Positions 17,076 through 26,638 are shown, numbered from the stretch's first letter. The stretch: DNA of 62,483 bases from QAMH01 sp900556425 (GCA_902475535.1 CABRZR010000014.1:1-62483); one strand, 5' to 3'. Notes: a model not told the origin generated them from the letters alone. Made by a program: numbers and translations.

Positions 17076-17208
17076 GCTCCGGGATAGGGAAGATGAGGAC
17101 AAGGTGTCCTTGTTGTCAGGCAAGTTGTCTTCTGTTTGAAAAGTAAGGTGTTTTATGTGCCCGTCGTTGTGGTAACATAGCAACTCGCGTGCGAGGCACG
17201 CAATGATT

Positions 17209-17285
<77 letters not shown>

Positions 17286-17294
17286 GCAAAAGCA

Positions 17295-17326
17295 AAGGTC
17301 AGCGGGTTTTCTCGCTGGCCTTTTTA
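17295..17326 (+). terminator. Terminator after tRNA-Pro
   Basis: GGTCAGCG pairs with CGCTGGCC (one G-T pair) around an 8-base loop, followed by TTTTT. The rest of the gap to 17548 holds no recognised gene. Confidence 0.85.
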
Positions 17327-17547
17327 TCATGCAGTGAGATAGTTGCCGCTCGAATGCCGCTCGTTTCCCGCTCGCGATGCAGCCTGGTGGCGCTCGCGTG
17401 TCATTCACGCGTCGTGGCGTAGCCCTCACCTCTCATCCCCAAAACCGTACCCAGGGGGTCATGCTCGTGATCGATGCCTTCCCTAGACTTTCTCATGCCC
17501 GGTGACGCCGGAAAGCCATATAAACGCGGAGGAAGTGGGGACGCCTC

Positions 17548-18765
17548 GTGATTCAGCCGAAGTACCAGAACTATCTTGTCGTGAGCCTTTCGGTATTGGC
17601 CGTTGGGGTGACCATGGCAATGGTCCAATACAAGGTTCCCACGATCATGATCGCCATCATGGAGCAGTATGCCATGACGGCAAGTGGCGGCTCGTGGCTC
17701 ATGTCCATCTTCACGCTCATGATGGCCGTAACGGCAATCGCCATAGGTGAGTTGTCGGTTCGCATGAGCCCGAAGAGAATCATCGTGTTCGCGACGTGCC
17801 TCATCGTTCTTGGCTCTGTCATGGGGGCGTTCGCGCCCAATGGCGTCGTCTTGCTCGTTTCACGAGGCATAGAGGGCATAGCGCTCACGGCGGTGACCAC
17901 CTGCGGCCCACTGGTCATACAGGAAAGTGTCGCACCAGGGCGTATCGGCACCTCCATGGGTATCTGGGGCATGTGGGGATCTCTGGGTTCCGCCATCGCC
18001 GCGTTTCTGACGCCATTGGTCTTCGCGTTTGCGGGGCTCACCTCGCTTTGGCTCTTCTACTGTGCGCTGGTCGTGATCGCGACCGTCATCATGTGCATTT
18101 GCGTGAGGGATCCCTTCAAGAAGGCCTCGTCTAAGGCGCTTGAGGACGTGGCCGTCACGCCTGACGAGGTAGCCGGCTCGCAAGCGGGGTCGAAGCCCTC
18201 GTATCGCGAGCTTCTGACGAAGGACGTCCTGCTCTTCTTCTGCGGGTTCGTCGCATTTAACATATGCCTGCTCGCGGTTCTGAGCCTGGTTCCCTCGATT
18301 TTGCAGATGCGCGGCATGGACGTGAGCCTGTCGGGTTTCGTAAGCACGCTGCCGATGATAATCTCGGTCGCCTCTTCTCCCTTCTTCGGAATGCTGTCCG
18401 ACAAGACCGGCAAAACCAAATGGCTGCTCGTCTTCTGCCTGCTTTTCCTGGGGCCATGCACCTTCGTTCTCTACAACTTCGAGGGAGCTGTGATGTGGGC
18501 GGGAGCCGTGGTCATGGGAGCGATCGGAATGGGCACCACCGGCCTCATGATAACTGCCTTCATGAAGGTGATTAGCAGGCCGGAGCTTGCGACCATCGGC
18601 ATGGGCGTTCTTATCTGCGTTCAGGGGGTTGGGCAGTTCCTGGGAACGTTCCTTGTCCAGGGCTTGCTGGGTCCCTCGTTCGAGAACACGCTTCTCGCCG
18701 GCAGCGTCGTCATGGTCATCGGCCTTGTCGGCACGCTGTGCACGGCGCTTTGCAAGATGCGGTAG
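17548..18765 (+). CDS. MFS transporter (12 helices)
   Basis: A 405-residue polytopic membrane protein with two six-helix halves and the MFS signature between helices 2 and 3 (GELSVRMSPKRI). A hydrophilic loop of about 50 residues joins the halves. It resembles efflux or uptake carriers such as the CynX/NimT group. GTG 17548 is in frame, but the GGAGGA site lies 14 bases upstream, so the start is a little uncertain. It stands alone between tRNA-Pro and the next transporter. The substrate cannot be assigned. Confidence 0.78.
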   Translation: MIQPKYQNYLVVSLSVLAVGVTMAMVQYKVPTIMIAIMEQYAMTASGGSWLMSIFTLMMAVTAIAIGELSVRMSPKRIIVFATCLIVLGSVMGAFAPNGVVLLVSRGIEGIALTAVTTCGPLVIQESVAPGRIGTSMGIWGMWGSLGSAIAAFLTPLVFAFAGLTSLWLFYCALVVIATVIMCICVRDPFKKASSKALEDVAVTPDEVAGSQAGSKPSYRELLTKDVLLFFCGFVAFNICLLAVLSLVPSILQMRGMDVSLSGFVSTLPMIISVASSPFFGMLSDKTGKTKWLLVFCLLFLGPCTFVLYNFEGAVMWAGAVVMGAIGMGTTGLMITAFMKVISRPELATIGMGVLICVQGVGQFLGTFLVQGLLGPSFENTLLAGSVVMVIGLVGTLCTALCKMR

Positions 18766-18874
18766 GGAGAGGCCTTCCGAACCTCAATGCCGCTGGACAG
18801 ACCAACCATTCTGCACCATTATTGCCACTCGAATAATAAATAGCGCATTTCACCTATTCGGTAGTACAATGCTC

Positions 18875-18902
18875 TTGACAAACGATGAATGCACACTATC
18901 GA
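18875..18902 (+). promoter_or_regulatory. Candidate promoter TTGACA-N16-TATCGA
   Basis: A perfect -35 box (TTGACA, 18875-18880) and TATCGA (18897-18902) at 16-bp spacing would start transcription near 18909, a few bases before ATG 18916. A second -10-like TACAAT lies at 18865. Confidence 0.4.
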
Positions 18903-18915
18903 ATGTGGGGCCAAA

Positions 18916-20379
18916 ATGGTGGCTGATGCGAGCATACCAAGCCCGCCGGTGGGCGCGGCGCGGACGGCGATGATCGTCGTCCTGCTCGCGAGCAATCTCC
19001 TCGCATCGTTCACGCAGTCGCTCATGAACGTCGCGCTTGATTACGTCGCAACCGACTTTCACATCACGCTCTCCCAGGCCAACTGGATGGTGCTCGCCTT
19101 TACGATCGTCACCGCGACGACCATCACCATGGCGGCGAAGCTGCTCGAGCGCATAGGCCTTCACAAGCTCATGACCATAGGCTTCGTCTTCTCGTTCGTA
19201 GGGTCGTTGCTCGGTTTCTTTGCCTGGAACTATCCGGTCATGATCGTCGCCCGTGCCCTCCAGGCCGTTTGCACGGGACTGTGCTTCCCGCTTATCAACG
19301 AGGCGTTGCTCACCATCGCGCCAAAGGGCAAGGCAGCGACGTTGCTCGCCGTGAACAGCGGTGTCATTGGCGTCGCGTTGGCGTTTGCCCCGCCCGTTTC
19401 AGGTCTTATCATCACCTGCGTCGGCCTCCGCCCGCTCTTCCTCATTCCCGCGGTGATTGCCCTTGTCCTCATCATTGCGGGCAGGCCAGCTATCCACAAT
19501 CTATATATGCGCAGGAAAGCCCATATCGACATCCCGAGCGTTGCGCTGAGCTTTGTCGGCCTGGCCTGCTTCCTCTATGGCCTTAACGAGATCTCGCATG
19601 AGGTTTTTCCGCCACTCGTCATCATGCTCGCCGGCATCGCGATACTTGCCATCTTCGTATACCGTCAGCTGCATATCGACGAGCCCCTGCTCAATCTGAC
19701 GCCGCTGCGCAATCCGGTTTTCACCGTCGGCGAGACGCTCGTCACGCTTGCGTTCATGGCATCGGTGTACATGAGCTTGCTCGTCCCCCTGTATCTCGAG
19801 GGCGCGGCATCGTACTCGCCGTTCATAGCCGGCTGCATGTGCATCGTGCCCATCCTGTGCTATGCGGCCTGTTGCTTTCCCAGTGGCCATCTGCTTGCGA
19901 AGCACGGCGTGTGGCCGCTCGTGCCGGTGGGGTTTGCGATCGTGCTCATCGGCTACGTCGGCATGTACTTCGCCTCCGCGCAGCTGCTCGTCATCGTCTT
20001 GCTTGCCTGCGCTGCCATAGCCTATGCGGGCATCGGCATTTTCTTCCCGGCAGTAAAGACCGTCGACCTCAACGCGCTTCCCCGCGCCATTTCCTCGTAC
20101 GGCTCGTCCATCCACTCGACGATCGTGCAGATCGGCAGCTCCGTCTCGTCGGCTCTCTTCGTCGGCATCATGTCCGGCGATGTCACCCATTTGATGGCGG
20201 GGGGAACGAGCAAGGCCGATGCCTACGCATTTGGCTTTTCGCATACCCTGCTCATTGCCATCGGCATATTGATAGTGGCGGTCATTCTTACCGTCGTCTA
20301 TACGCGCCTCGTACGCCGTCAGAAGGGGAAGGCGGCTGCCGCGGACAGCGCGACGAGCGAGAAAACCGGGAGAGGATAG
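18916..20379 (+). CDS. DHA2-family MFS drug transporter (14 helices)
   Basis: A 487-residue membrane protein with about 14 hydrophobic helices, typical of the EmrB/QacA (DHA2) group. NVALDYVATDFHITLSQANW and the following VLAFTIVTATT resemble motif D1 and helix 2 of that group. It is likely a proton-driven exporter. An upstream in-frame ATG (18889) would add nine residues, but it lies inside the candidate promoter. ATG 18916 has only a weak GGGG site. The amino acid permease follows 12 bp later, so the two are probably co-transcribed. Confidence 0.82.
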   Translation: MVADASIPSPPVGAARTAMIVVLLASNLLASFTQSLMNVALDYVATDFHITLSQANWMVLAFTIVTATTITMAAKLLERIGLHKLMTIGFVFSFVGSLLGFFAWNYPVMIVARALQAVCTGLCFPLINEALLTIAPKGKAATLLAVNSGVIGVALAFAPPVSGLIITCVGLRPLFLIPAVIALVLIIAGRPAIHNLYMRRKAHIDIPSVALSFVGLACFLYGLNEISHEVFPPLVIMLAGIAILAIFVYRQLHIDEPLLNLTPLRNPVFTVGETLVTLAFMASVYMSLLVPLYLEGAASYSPFIAGCMCIVPILCYAACCFPSGHLLAKHGVWPLVPVGFAIVLIGYVGMYFASAQLLVIVLLACAAIAYAGIGIFFPAVKTVDLNALPRAISSYGSSIHSTIVQIGSSVSSALFVGIMSGDVTHLMAGGTSKADAYAFGFSHTLLIAIGILIVAVILTVVYTRLVRRQKGKAAAADSATSEKTGRG

Positions 20380-20391
20380 GAGGGGGTTATC

Positions 20392-21813
20392 ATGACTGAT
20401 ACCAAGGATGCAGCTCCGAAGACGGATGCTTCGGTGCAGGGCGACTCGCCGACTGCGGCACAGTCCGCGGGCGCGTCTTCGACGCAGGGAGATGCCGGCT
20501 TCAAGAGGACGGTCGGCGTGTTCGACATGGTGGTCTACGGCCTCATCTTCATGGTGCCCATCGCCACGTTCAGCCTCTTTGGCGGCGTGTCCAACGCATC
20601 GGGCGGCATGCCGGCGCTCGCGTATTTCGTCGCCTTCATCGGCATGTTCTTTTCCGTGCTGTCCTTCGGCGTAATGATCGGAACCTTTCCGTCGTCGGGC
20701 TCCATCTACACCTACACGTCCAAGAGCATCGGCAAGGGTCTCGGTTTCGTGGCCGGCTGGCTCATGTTGCTGCAGTATCTCACGTCGCCCGACATGGTCT
20801 TCATCATGGGTGCCGAGGCGCTGAGCACCTACGTGCCGCAGATTCCGGTCTGGGGCTGGTGCCTCATCTTCCTCGTCTTCGTCTTCGTCGTCGCGTCGCG
20901 CGGCATGAGCACGACGATGTTCGTCAACCGCATCGCGCTCATTCTCGAGTTCATCGTGCTCGGCATGTTCATCGTGTTCGGCGTGGTCTACATCATCGGA
21001 CACCCCGAGACGAGCGGCTTTTCGTTGACCGCCCTGTTCAATCCCAACACCTTCTCGGTATCCGGCGTCATGGGTGCCGCCTCGCTGGCGGTGTTCTCGT
21101 TCGTGGGCTTCGGGTGCGTGGCCACGCTTACCGACGAGGCGAAGGACGAGCGACACGGGCCGTCGCGCGCAATGATGATCATGGTCATCATCCTCGTGGC
21201 CATCTTCGTCCTGACGTGCTTCATCGCCACCTGCGTCGACCCGTCGGGCCAGATTTGCAAGAACGACGAGAACAACGGTTTCTACCATATCGCCGAGCTC
21301 GTGGGCGGCAAGTGGTTTGGCGTCGTCTGCGCCGTTTCCGTGGCCTTGGCTCAGGGCGTCTTCACCGGCTTGGTCGCGACGGTGTCCGTATCGCGCATTC
21401 TCTACGTCATGGGCAAGAGCGGGTCGCTTCCCGGTGTCCTGGCCAAGATCGACGAGAAGCGCCAGGTGCCCATCGTCGCTACGTGCTTCGTGTCGGTCCT
21501 CTCGCTCGTCTTGCTCGCGCCCTTCCTGTTCATCGGCATGGAGGGGTTGGGCAAGGTCGTGAACTTTGGTGCCCTTTCCACGTACTTCCTGCTCAACCTC
21601 TGCGTGGTCGTATGGTTCTGGTTCAAGAAGAAGGATCACGGCAATCCCGGGCGCTTCTTGGTCTGCCCCATCTTGGGCATGATCGTGGTCTTTGCCTTGC
21701 TGCTTTCGCTTGACGTGCCCGCCAAGATCATCGGCGTCGTGTGGATAGCCATCGGCATCGTGTACTACCTGGTCATGACGCGCGTTCTGCACCGCGAGAT
21801 CACCATGGAGTGA
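20392..21813 (+). CDS. APC-family amino acid permease
   Basis: A 473-residue permease with 12 hydrophobic helices. The N-terminal segment VGVFDMVVYGLIFMVPIA is followed by GTFPSSGSIYTYTSKSIG, the substrate-site loop of APC-superfamily amino acid carriers. A Ser/Thr/Ala-rich hydrophilic N-terminus of about 40 residues precedes it. ATG follows AGGAGGGGG. The next gene is a 32-residue membrane peptide that may be its partner. The transported amino acid is unknown. Confidence 0.85.
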   Translation: MTDTKDAAPKTDASVQGDSPTAAQSAGASSTQGDAGFKRTVGVFDMVVYGLIFMVPIATFSLFGGVSNASGGMPALAYFVAFIGMFFSVLSFGVMIGTFPSSGSIYTYTSKSIGKGLGFVAGWLMLLQYLTSPDMVFIMGAEALSTYVPQIPVWGWCLIFLVFVFVVASRGMSTTMFVNRIALILEFIVLGMFIVFGVVYIIGHPETSGFSLTALFNPNTFSVSGVMGAASLAVFSFVGFGCVATLTDEAKDERHGPSRAMMIMVIILVAIFVLTCFIATCVDPSGQICKNDENNGFYHIAELVGGKWFGVVCAVSVALAQGVFTGLVATVSVSRILYVMGKSGSLPGVLAKIDEKRQVPIVATCFVSVLSLVLLAPFLFIGMEGLGKVVNFGALSTYFLLNLCVVVWFWFKKKDHGNPGRFLVCPILGMIVVFALLLSLDVPAKIIGVVWIAIGIVYYLVMTRVLHREITME

Positions 21814-21886
21814 GGCTGCGAAAAAGCGTGTCACAGGCGCTTGATACCCTCGGTTCGTCGTTCAGTTCAAACGAGGGAGAAACATC

Positions 21887-21985
21887 ATGGGCGTCTTGTC
21901 GGCATTACTCGCAGGTTCCAGCGCGATGGCGTGGTTCGTCATCATTATGATGCTCGCGATTCTGTTTTGCGGGTCTTCGAAGTGA
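21887..21985 (+). CDS. 32-residue single-helix membrane peptide
   Basis: ATG at 21887 preceded by GAGGGAGAAACATC encodes MGVLSALLAGSS, then a hydrophobic helix (AMAWFVIIMMLAILFC) and a short polar tail. Tiny one-helix subunits such as MetS accompany some NSS transporters. This peptide follows an APC permease by 73 bp, so a transporter accessory role is a reasonable inference. It is too short for ordinary gene finders, but the ribosome site and composition support it. Confidence 0.6.
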   Translation: MGVLSALLAGSSAMAWFVIIMMLAILFCGSSK

Positions 21986-21999
21986 GGGGTTGTCCTGCT

Positions 22000-22026
22000 C
22001 TACAGCTCGAAGACCTGGCCTGCGTA
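22000..22026 (-). pseudogene. Relic of an MBL hydrolase 3' end
   Basis: On the minus strand this 27-base stretch reads YAGQVFEL then stop. It matches 25 of 27 bases at the 3' end of the intact metallo-hydrolase gene at 31595-31621. Similarity extends a few bases past the stop (TTGTCC). Upstream the frame is closed at once. It looks like the last remnant of a deleted paralogue. Confidence 0.5.
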
Positions 22027-22147
22027 TCAGAGCATATCTTGCTTTTATGATGGCGAAAGGGGATGATGTCGGGTAGGGCGATATACAGGGCGTCCTTGTC
22101 AGTCGAACCCCCTGCGCTGATGTGGAGTTTCCAAGAAAGGCGGCAAC

Positions 22148-23068
22148 ATGATCTGCCCGGACGATATCCACGTTATTTCGACCGTGGCTCATTCAAAGAG
22201 CTTGTCGCATGCGGCGAGTTCGCTGTTTATATCGAGGCAGGGGCTTTCGCAAAAACTTACGTCCATCGAGCAGAGATATGGAGCCAAGTTATTCGACAGG
22301 ACCGCCGCTGGTATAGTTCTCACGGAGGCCGGACATGCGGCGCTCAAGTACGCCGAATCCGTCGAACGCCTTTCATCTACGCTGGAAGCCGAGCTTGCCG
22401 CACTAGGTGAGTCATTCAGCAGCACCATAGAAGTTGGGATGAGCCTTGCGGATGGAGTTGCGCTGCTGCCCGCCATCGTCGCAAAGTTCATTGAGGACAA
22501 TCCCAGCGAGCGCATCCATCTCGAAGCAGATTATGAGCCAGGTCTCATAGCCGGGATAAAGGACCGAGCTCTTGACATGGCCATTCTTGAAAATCCGCCT
22601 TTAGAGGATGGGCTGGAGATGGTCGTGTTGGGCTACGAGAAGTGCGTTTTCCTCGCGCCAAACAAACCGCCTTATAGTTTGAGCTCTCAGATTGTCTCCC
22701 TGGAGACGCTGCTTAGCTGGCCGGCGGTAACCTACGAATGGGATTCCGGATGGCATCTCACCGGAAACCGTCCCTTACGCGAGCGTTTTAGTGTGACTCT
22801 CAAAGACCACAACATGTCTGTGCAGTTCGACTCCCATGAGGCGCGCATTAATGGTGTGAAGGCGGGAATAGGGTGGGGAGCCTTTCCCATGTGCATCGCC
22901 AGACACTATCTAAGCGATCCAGAGGTCTTTCGTTTTACGCCGGACTTTGGGCAGCTGAGGTTCCCCGTGGTTCTCGCATGGGAAGAGGGACGGGAGCTTA
23001 GTGATGGTGCCCGCAGGCTCCGTGATTTCATTCGCGAGAACATTCCAGACGGTTTCTTTCCCAAATAG
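22148..23068 (+). CDS. LysR-family transcriptional regulator
   Basis: A 306-residue regulator. The N-terminal winged helix-turn-helix (residues 5-65) contains KSLSHAASSLFISRQGLSQK and LFDRTAAGIVLTEAG, the classical LysR pattern. The rest is a periplasmic-binding-protein-like effector domain. It lies directly upstream of, and on the same strand as, the third MopB operon, so it probably senses that enzyme's substrate. Such one-component pairing with molybdoenzymes is common in Eggerthellaceae. Codon use is somewhat less GC-biased than in the flanking operons. Confidence 0.88.
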   Translation: MICPDDIHVISTVAHSKSLSHAASSLFISRQGLSQKLTSIEQRYGAKLFDRTAAGIVLTEAGHAALKYAESVERLSSTLEAELAALGESFSSTIEVGMSLADGVALLPAIVAKFIEDNPSERIHLEADYEPGLIAGIKDRALDMAILENPPLEDGLEMVVLGYEKCVFLAPNKPPYSLSSQIVSLETLLSWPAVTYEWDSGWHLTGNRPLRERFSVTLKDHNMSVQFDSHEARINGVKAGIGWGAFPMCIARHYLSDPEVFRFTPDFGQLRFPVVLAWEEGRELSDGARRLRDFIRENIPDGFFPK

Positions 23069-23097
23069 ACCCCCCATTCGCCCGAATACAAATCTAA

Positions 23098-23137
23098 ATA
23101 CGTGATCGTATCGTTATCAGGTCATGCGCTTTATACG
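23098..23137 (+). promoter_or_regulatory. Candidate operator and promoter of the third MopB operon
   Basis: A perfect palindrome ATACG-TGAT-CGTAT (23098-23111) lies about 20 bp before a -10-like TATACG (23132), near where a -35 box is expected. It is a plausible LysR-type site, although it does not keep the exact T-N11-A spacing. The rest of the 23069-23280 gap is AT-richer leader. Confidence 0.35.
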
Positions 23138-23280
23138 ATGACGCGGCATGTCAAAAAATGCTTGCGCACCTGTCAACCAATGACTGCGGCCAACGGTTCG
23201 GTGTGGTCAAATTCGTCTCCTCTCGCTTCCATAATGATTTTCGGAGGAAAGTCACAAGAAGAGAAGGAGAGGTGGTTTGA

Positions 23281-25884
23281 TTGAATAAGCAGGAATACGT
23301 TGCAGGAAGGCAAGAGGAGCGCGCCGGTGATCGTGTCTTCTACACGACATGTCCGAACAACGGCTGCTGGGACTCCTCGTGCATCCTGAAGTGCTACGAG
23401 CGCGATGGAAAGCTCGTGGCGACAGAGCCTGACGATTCCATCAACCAAGGCATGTGCCGCGAGGACGTTCCGTTCGATCAACTCTACGAGGGAATGGTCC
23501 AGATGCGTCCATGCGTCATGGGACACGCTTGGAAGAACGAACTCTATGCGGAGACGCGCATACTTCATCCCATGAAGCGTGTGGGTAAAAAGGGACCTGG
23601 CAAGGGATACTTCGTCAAGATAAGCTGGGAAGAGGCGCTGGACACCATCGCTGAGAAGATGCAAGAGGTACGCGACAAGTACGGCCCTTACTCCATCTAT
23701 CACACCGACAACACCGGATTCAATGCCAACAAGATGCCGCTTGCTCCATGGTGGCAATGCGGTTTCGCCACGTGGGGCGATCACTCGACCTCGGGACATA
23801 CGCCAGGCGAGATATTCAACTTGGGGTTTGACTTGGCCGAGGCGATGAACGGATCTGGAGCCCCTGCGCTGCCAGGCTTCGAGGCTCCCGATCTCTTCAA
23901 TTCCAAACTCATCGTCATGTGGGGAATGGATCCGGTTGTCGATTGGTTTGGACCTACTTCGTATTATATGCAATTGGCCCACGAGCGTGGTTGCAAAACC
24001 ATCGTAGTCGATCCTCGCTACACGGCGAGCGCCGAATTGCTCGCCGATCAGTGGATTCCCATCAGGCCGGGAACTGATTTGGCCATGCTGCTTGCAATTG
24101 CCCAGGTCATCTTCGAGGAAGATCTCTGGGATCACGAATACGTCGAAAAATGGGTTGAACCTACCGGCTTCGAAAGGTGGAAGGACTACTGTCTCGGCAA
24201 AGGTGATGACGGAATCGTCAAGACCCCCGAGTGGGCGGAACCGATTTGCGCTGTTCCAGCCGAAACCATCAGGGAATTTGCGCGACTCTATGGAACCACC
24301 AAGCCAACGCACTTCCAATACTTCTACTCGTGTGCAAAGAGGCATCTAGGCGAGTACAGTGCCATGGCCGCGATGTTCCTTCAGGCTATGACCGGCAACA
24401 TGTCATGTGCCGGTGGCTGTCAGACGGGTTCGGCACTTCCCACTCCTCCGCGCGTGCCCACGCCGTACGCGGATTTCAAGCAGGCGCCGCCCAAGTATGA
24501 CATACCGGTTCTCATCAATAGCAATAAGCTTTCCGAAACGCTCATTTGCCAGCAGGAATATGCGGAGGGCAAGATTACCGAGGACGAGTTTCGCCACCGT
24601 ATCGGCTCGCCTTCCGATGATTCACCGCTTCCCAACGTGCAAATGATCATATTCGCGAATAACTACGTGAACAATTGTCATGACACGAACAAGCGTATGG
24701 TTGGCATGGCATCCACAGAGTTCAATTGGGGATTGCTCTGGCACATGAACCAGCCGTCAGTCGAATTCTGCGACATTGTCCTGCCATGCCCGGTTTGGCA
24801 ATTCGAGGGCATGGACTCCTACAAGTACGGACATCAGCGTTTCGTATGCGGCCCGTCTGGCATGCGCAACTACTTCCTGTACAGTGCGCGTGGGTGCGAG
24901 TTTCCCGGAGAGGTGCGTTCGCATGACTGGGTGTGGACCGAGCTCGCGAAGCGTCTTGACATTGTCGAGGAATATAACCCGCTTATGAAAGATGTGCCTT
25001 GGGAGGACTGGGTCGACGCGCAGGAGCAGATTTGGAAAACGGCATATGAAGAGTGGGCGGCAAAAGATACCACGCTCGCTTTCTACGCGGCCTATCTGGG
25101 ACGCGAGAGTGCTCCGACCTGGGAGGAATTCAATGAGAATCCCGTATTCAGAATTCCGATTGACGAGCCGTACTATGCGTATAAGTACACCATCGCTGCC
25201 GGGGAGACTCCTTTCAAGACGGAATCTGGAAAGATTGAGTTCGAGTCTAGCTACGTGAAGAACACTGATTTGAGCAAGACGAAGTGGCGTGGTGACTTCG
25301 AGCCCATGCCGGTTTGGAGGCCAAGGTACATGGATGCAGACGTGAGCGTCTCGTCTGAGGATGGTTTCTATAACCCCAAGGCGCGGAAATATCCCCTGTC
25401 GCTCGTAACACCCGTTTCGGTCTATCGTCAGCATTCCAGCAACGACAACAATCCCATGCTTCGTGAGGAGTGCTACAGACATGGCGTGTGGATTTCCGGT
25501 GTCGATGCAAAAGCACGCGGGATCAAGGACGGAGACACGGTTCGTGTCTATAGCCCCACGGGCGAAGTGACGCTTGCTGCATATGTCACGAATCGCATGA
25601 CGCCAGGGACCGCGGCGATTCATCACGGCGCGTGGTTCCAGGGCGGGGGCGGCAAGACCGATCTCAATCCCTTTGGCATGGATTTCAGGGGCGCACCCAA
25701 TATGCTCCTCAATGATATTCATCTTCCTCATATCGTCGGGGCGTTGCTCACGGCAGGGTTGGTCGAAGTCGAGAAGGTCGCTGATGGCGATACCGAGGGT
25801 TTTGGCCCGGAAGCGGAGCGTGCGGGAATGCGCGGAGCAAAGTTTGTTCTCGACAAACGTGCTGCTTTAGGTGAGAGAGGGTAG
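23281..25884 (+). CDS. Molybdopterin oxidoreductase catalytic subunit (DMSO reductase-like)
   Basis: An 867-residue MopB catalytic subunit with a TTG start; AAGGAG lies ten bases upstream and no better start is in frame. The N-terminal Cys set (C24, C29, C34, C38, and the Cys in RPCVMGH) suits a [4Fe-4S] cluster. WGDHSTSGHTPGE is where the Mo ligand is expected, with Ser likely. IVMWGMDPVVDWFG and NNYVNNCHDTN are MGD-binding segments. No Tat signal is seen. A ferredoxin and two organic-acid-type permeases follow, but no NrfD anchor. This suggests a soluble two-subunit reductase for an imported organic substrate, as in some gut catechol dehydroxylase clusters. The substrate is not assignable. 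Confidence 0.83.
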   Translation: MNKQEYVAGRQEERAGDRVFYTTCPNNGCWDSSCILKCYERDGKLVATEPDDSINQGMCREDVPFDQLYEGMVQMRPCVMGHAWKNELYAETRILHPMKRVGKKGPGKGYFVKISWEEALDTIAEKMQEVRDKYGPYSIYHTDNTGFNANKMPLAPWWQCGFATWGDHSTSGHTPGEIFNLGFDLAEAMNGSGAPALPGFEAPDLFNSKLIVMWGMDPVVDWFGPTSYYMQLAHERGCKTIVVDPRYTASAELLADQWIPIRPGTDLAMLLAIAQVIFEEDLWDHEYVEKWVEPTGFERWKDYCLGKGDDGIVKTPEWAEPICAVPAETIREFARLYGTTKPTHFQYFYSCAKRHLGEYSAMAAMFLQAMTGNMSCAGGCQTGSALPTPPRVPTPYADFKQAPPKYDIPVLINSNKLSETLICQQEYAEGKITEDEFRHRIGSPSDDSPLPNVQMIIFANNYVNNCHDTNKRMVGMASTEFNWGLLWHMNQPSVEFCDIVLPCPVWQFEGMDSYKYGHQRFVCGPSGMRNYFLYSARGCEFPGEVRSHDWVWTELAKRLDIVEEYNPLMKDVPWEDWVDAQEQIWKTAYEEWAAKDTTLAFYAAYLGRESAPTWEEFNENPVFRIPIDEPYYAYKYTIAAGETPFKTESGKIEFESSYVKNTDLSKTKWRGDFEPMPVWRPRYMDADVSVSSEDGFYNPKARKYPLSLVTPVSVYRQHSSNDNNPMLREECYRHGVWISGVDAKARGIKDGDTVRVYSPTGEVTLAAYVTNRMTPGTAAIHHGAWFQGGGGKTDLNPFGMDFRGAPNMLLNDIHLPHIVGALLTAGLVEVEKVADGDTEGFGPEAERAGMRGAKFVLDKRAALGERG

Positions 25885-25888
25885 ACAG

Positions 25889-26632
25889 ATGACTCAGTAT
25901 GGATTTCATTTTGACATGAACCGTTGCTACGCGTGTCAGGCTTGCAGCGTGGCATGCAAGGACTGGAATAGCCTCGAGCCTGGCTCCGAGAAATGGATGA
26001 GCGTATATGAATGGGAAACGGGAACCTTCCCTGACGTCAGGATCAATGCACTCGCGTTTTCGTGTGGACATTGCGAGGACCCTTCCTGCATGAAGGCATG
26101 TGCGGAGGGCGCAATCTACAAGGAAGAGAAATACGGCGCGGTCCTCGTTGACGAGAGCAAGTGTGTTGGCTGTCGTGAGTGCTATGACGCATGTCCGTAT
26201 GGTTCGCCCAGGTTTCACGAGACCGACGCTGGCGTGAAGATGACCAAATGCACAATGTGCATCGATCGTCTCGAAGAAGGCAAGCAGCCTATCTGTGCTG
26301 TCTCCTGCCCTCTGCGCGCCTTTGATTTTGGTTCTCTCGACGACCTTGTCGAGAAGTATGGCGATACGAGGAGCTGCCCTGGCATGCCCTCGCCCGAAAT
26401 CACTAAGCCTGCCTATCTCATTTGGGGCAAGCGCGAAAAGGAACCCGTTATCCCCTATGACCCCAATCGTGCGATAGAGCTCAACAGCGCACGAGGAGAC
26501 CTGGGAACGATGTTCGAGGATGCGGACTCGCTCACCTCATTCGATGAGGGAACGATTGCTCGAAACGAACTTCGCATGAAGTTCGATACGGAAGAGGAAT
26601 ACCTACGCGCCACTCGAAACGACATGGCGTAA
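25889..26632 (+). CDS. Four-cluster ferredoxin subunit with C-terminal extension
   Basis: A 247-residue DmsB-type electron-transfer subunit. Four Cys motifs are present: CYACQACSVACKDW, CGHCEDPSCMKAC, CVGCRECYDACPYG and CTMCIDR...CAVSCP. ATG 25889 follows GAGAGAGGG, four bases after the MopB stop; an upstream GTG would overlap it. The last about 55 residues form a hydrophilic, acidic extension beyond the usual family end that could mediate docking to the catalytic subunit. It is the probable electron donor of the MopB protein at 23281. Confidence 0.88.
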   Translation: MTQYGFHFDMNRCYACQACSVACKDWNSLEPGSEKWMSVYEWETGTFPDVRINALAFSCGHCEDPSCMKACAEGAIYKEEKYGAVLVDESKCVGCRECYDACPYGSPRFHETDAGVKMTKCTMCIDRLEEGKQPICAVSCPLRAFDFGSLDDLVEKYGDTRSCPGMPSPEITKPAYLIWGKREKEPVIPYDPNRAIELNSARGDLGTMFEDADSLTSFDEGTIARNELRMKFDTEEEYLRATRNDMA

Positions 26633-26638
26633 TCGAAA

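Noticed and set aside
17326..17547. Integrated element at tRNA-Pro
   Set aside because: No integrase and no duplicated tRNA 3' end were found downstream.
19501..21834. A 777-codon minus-strand frame over the DHA2 and APC transporter genes
   Set aside because: It spans two well-supported genes and their junction, and its translation is charge-biased with no recognisable fold.
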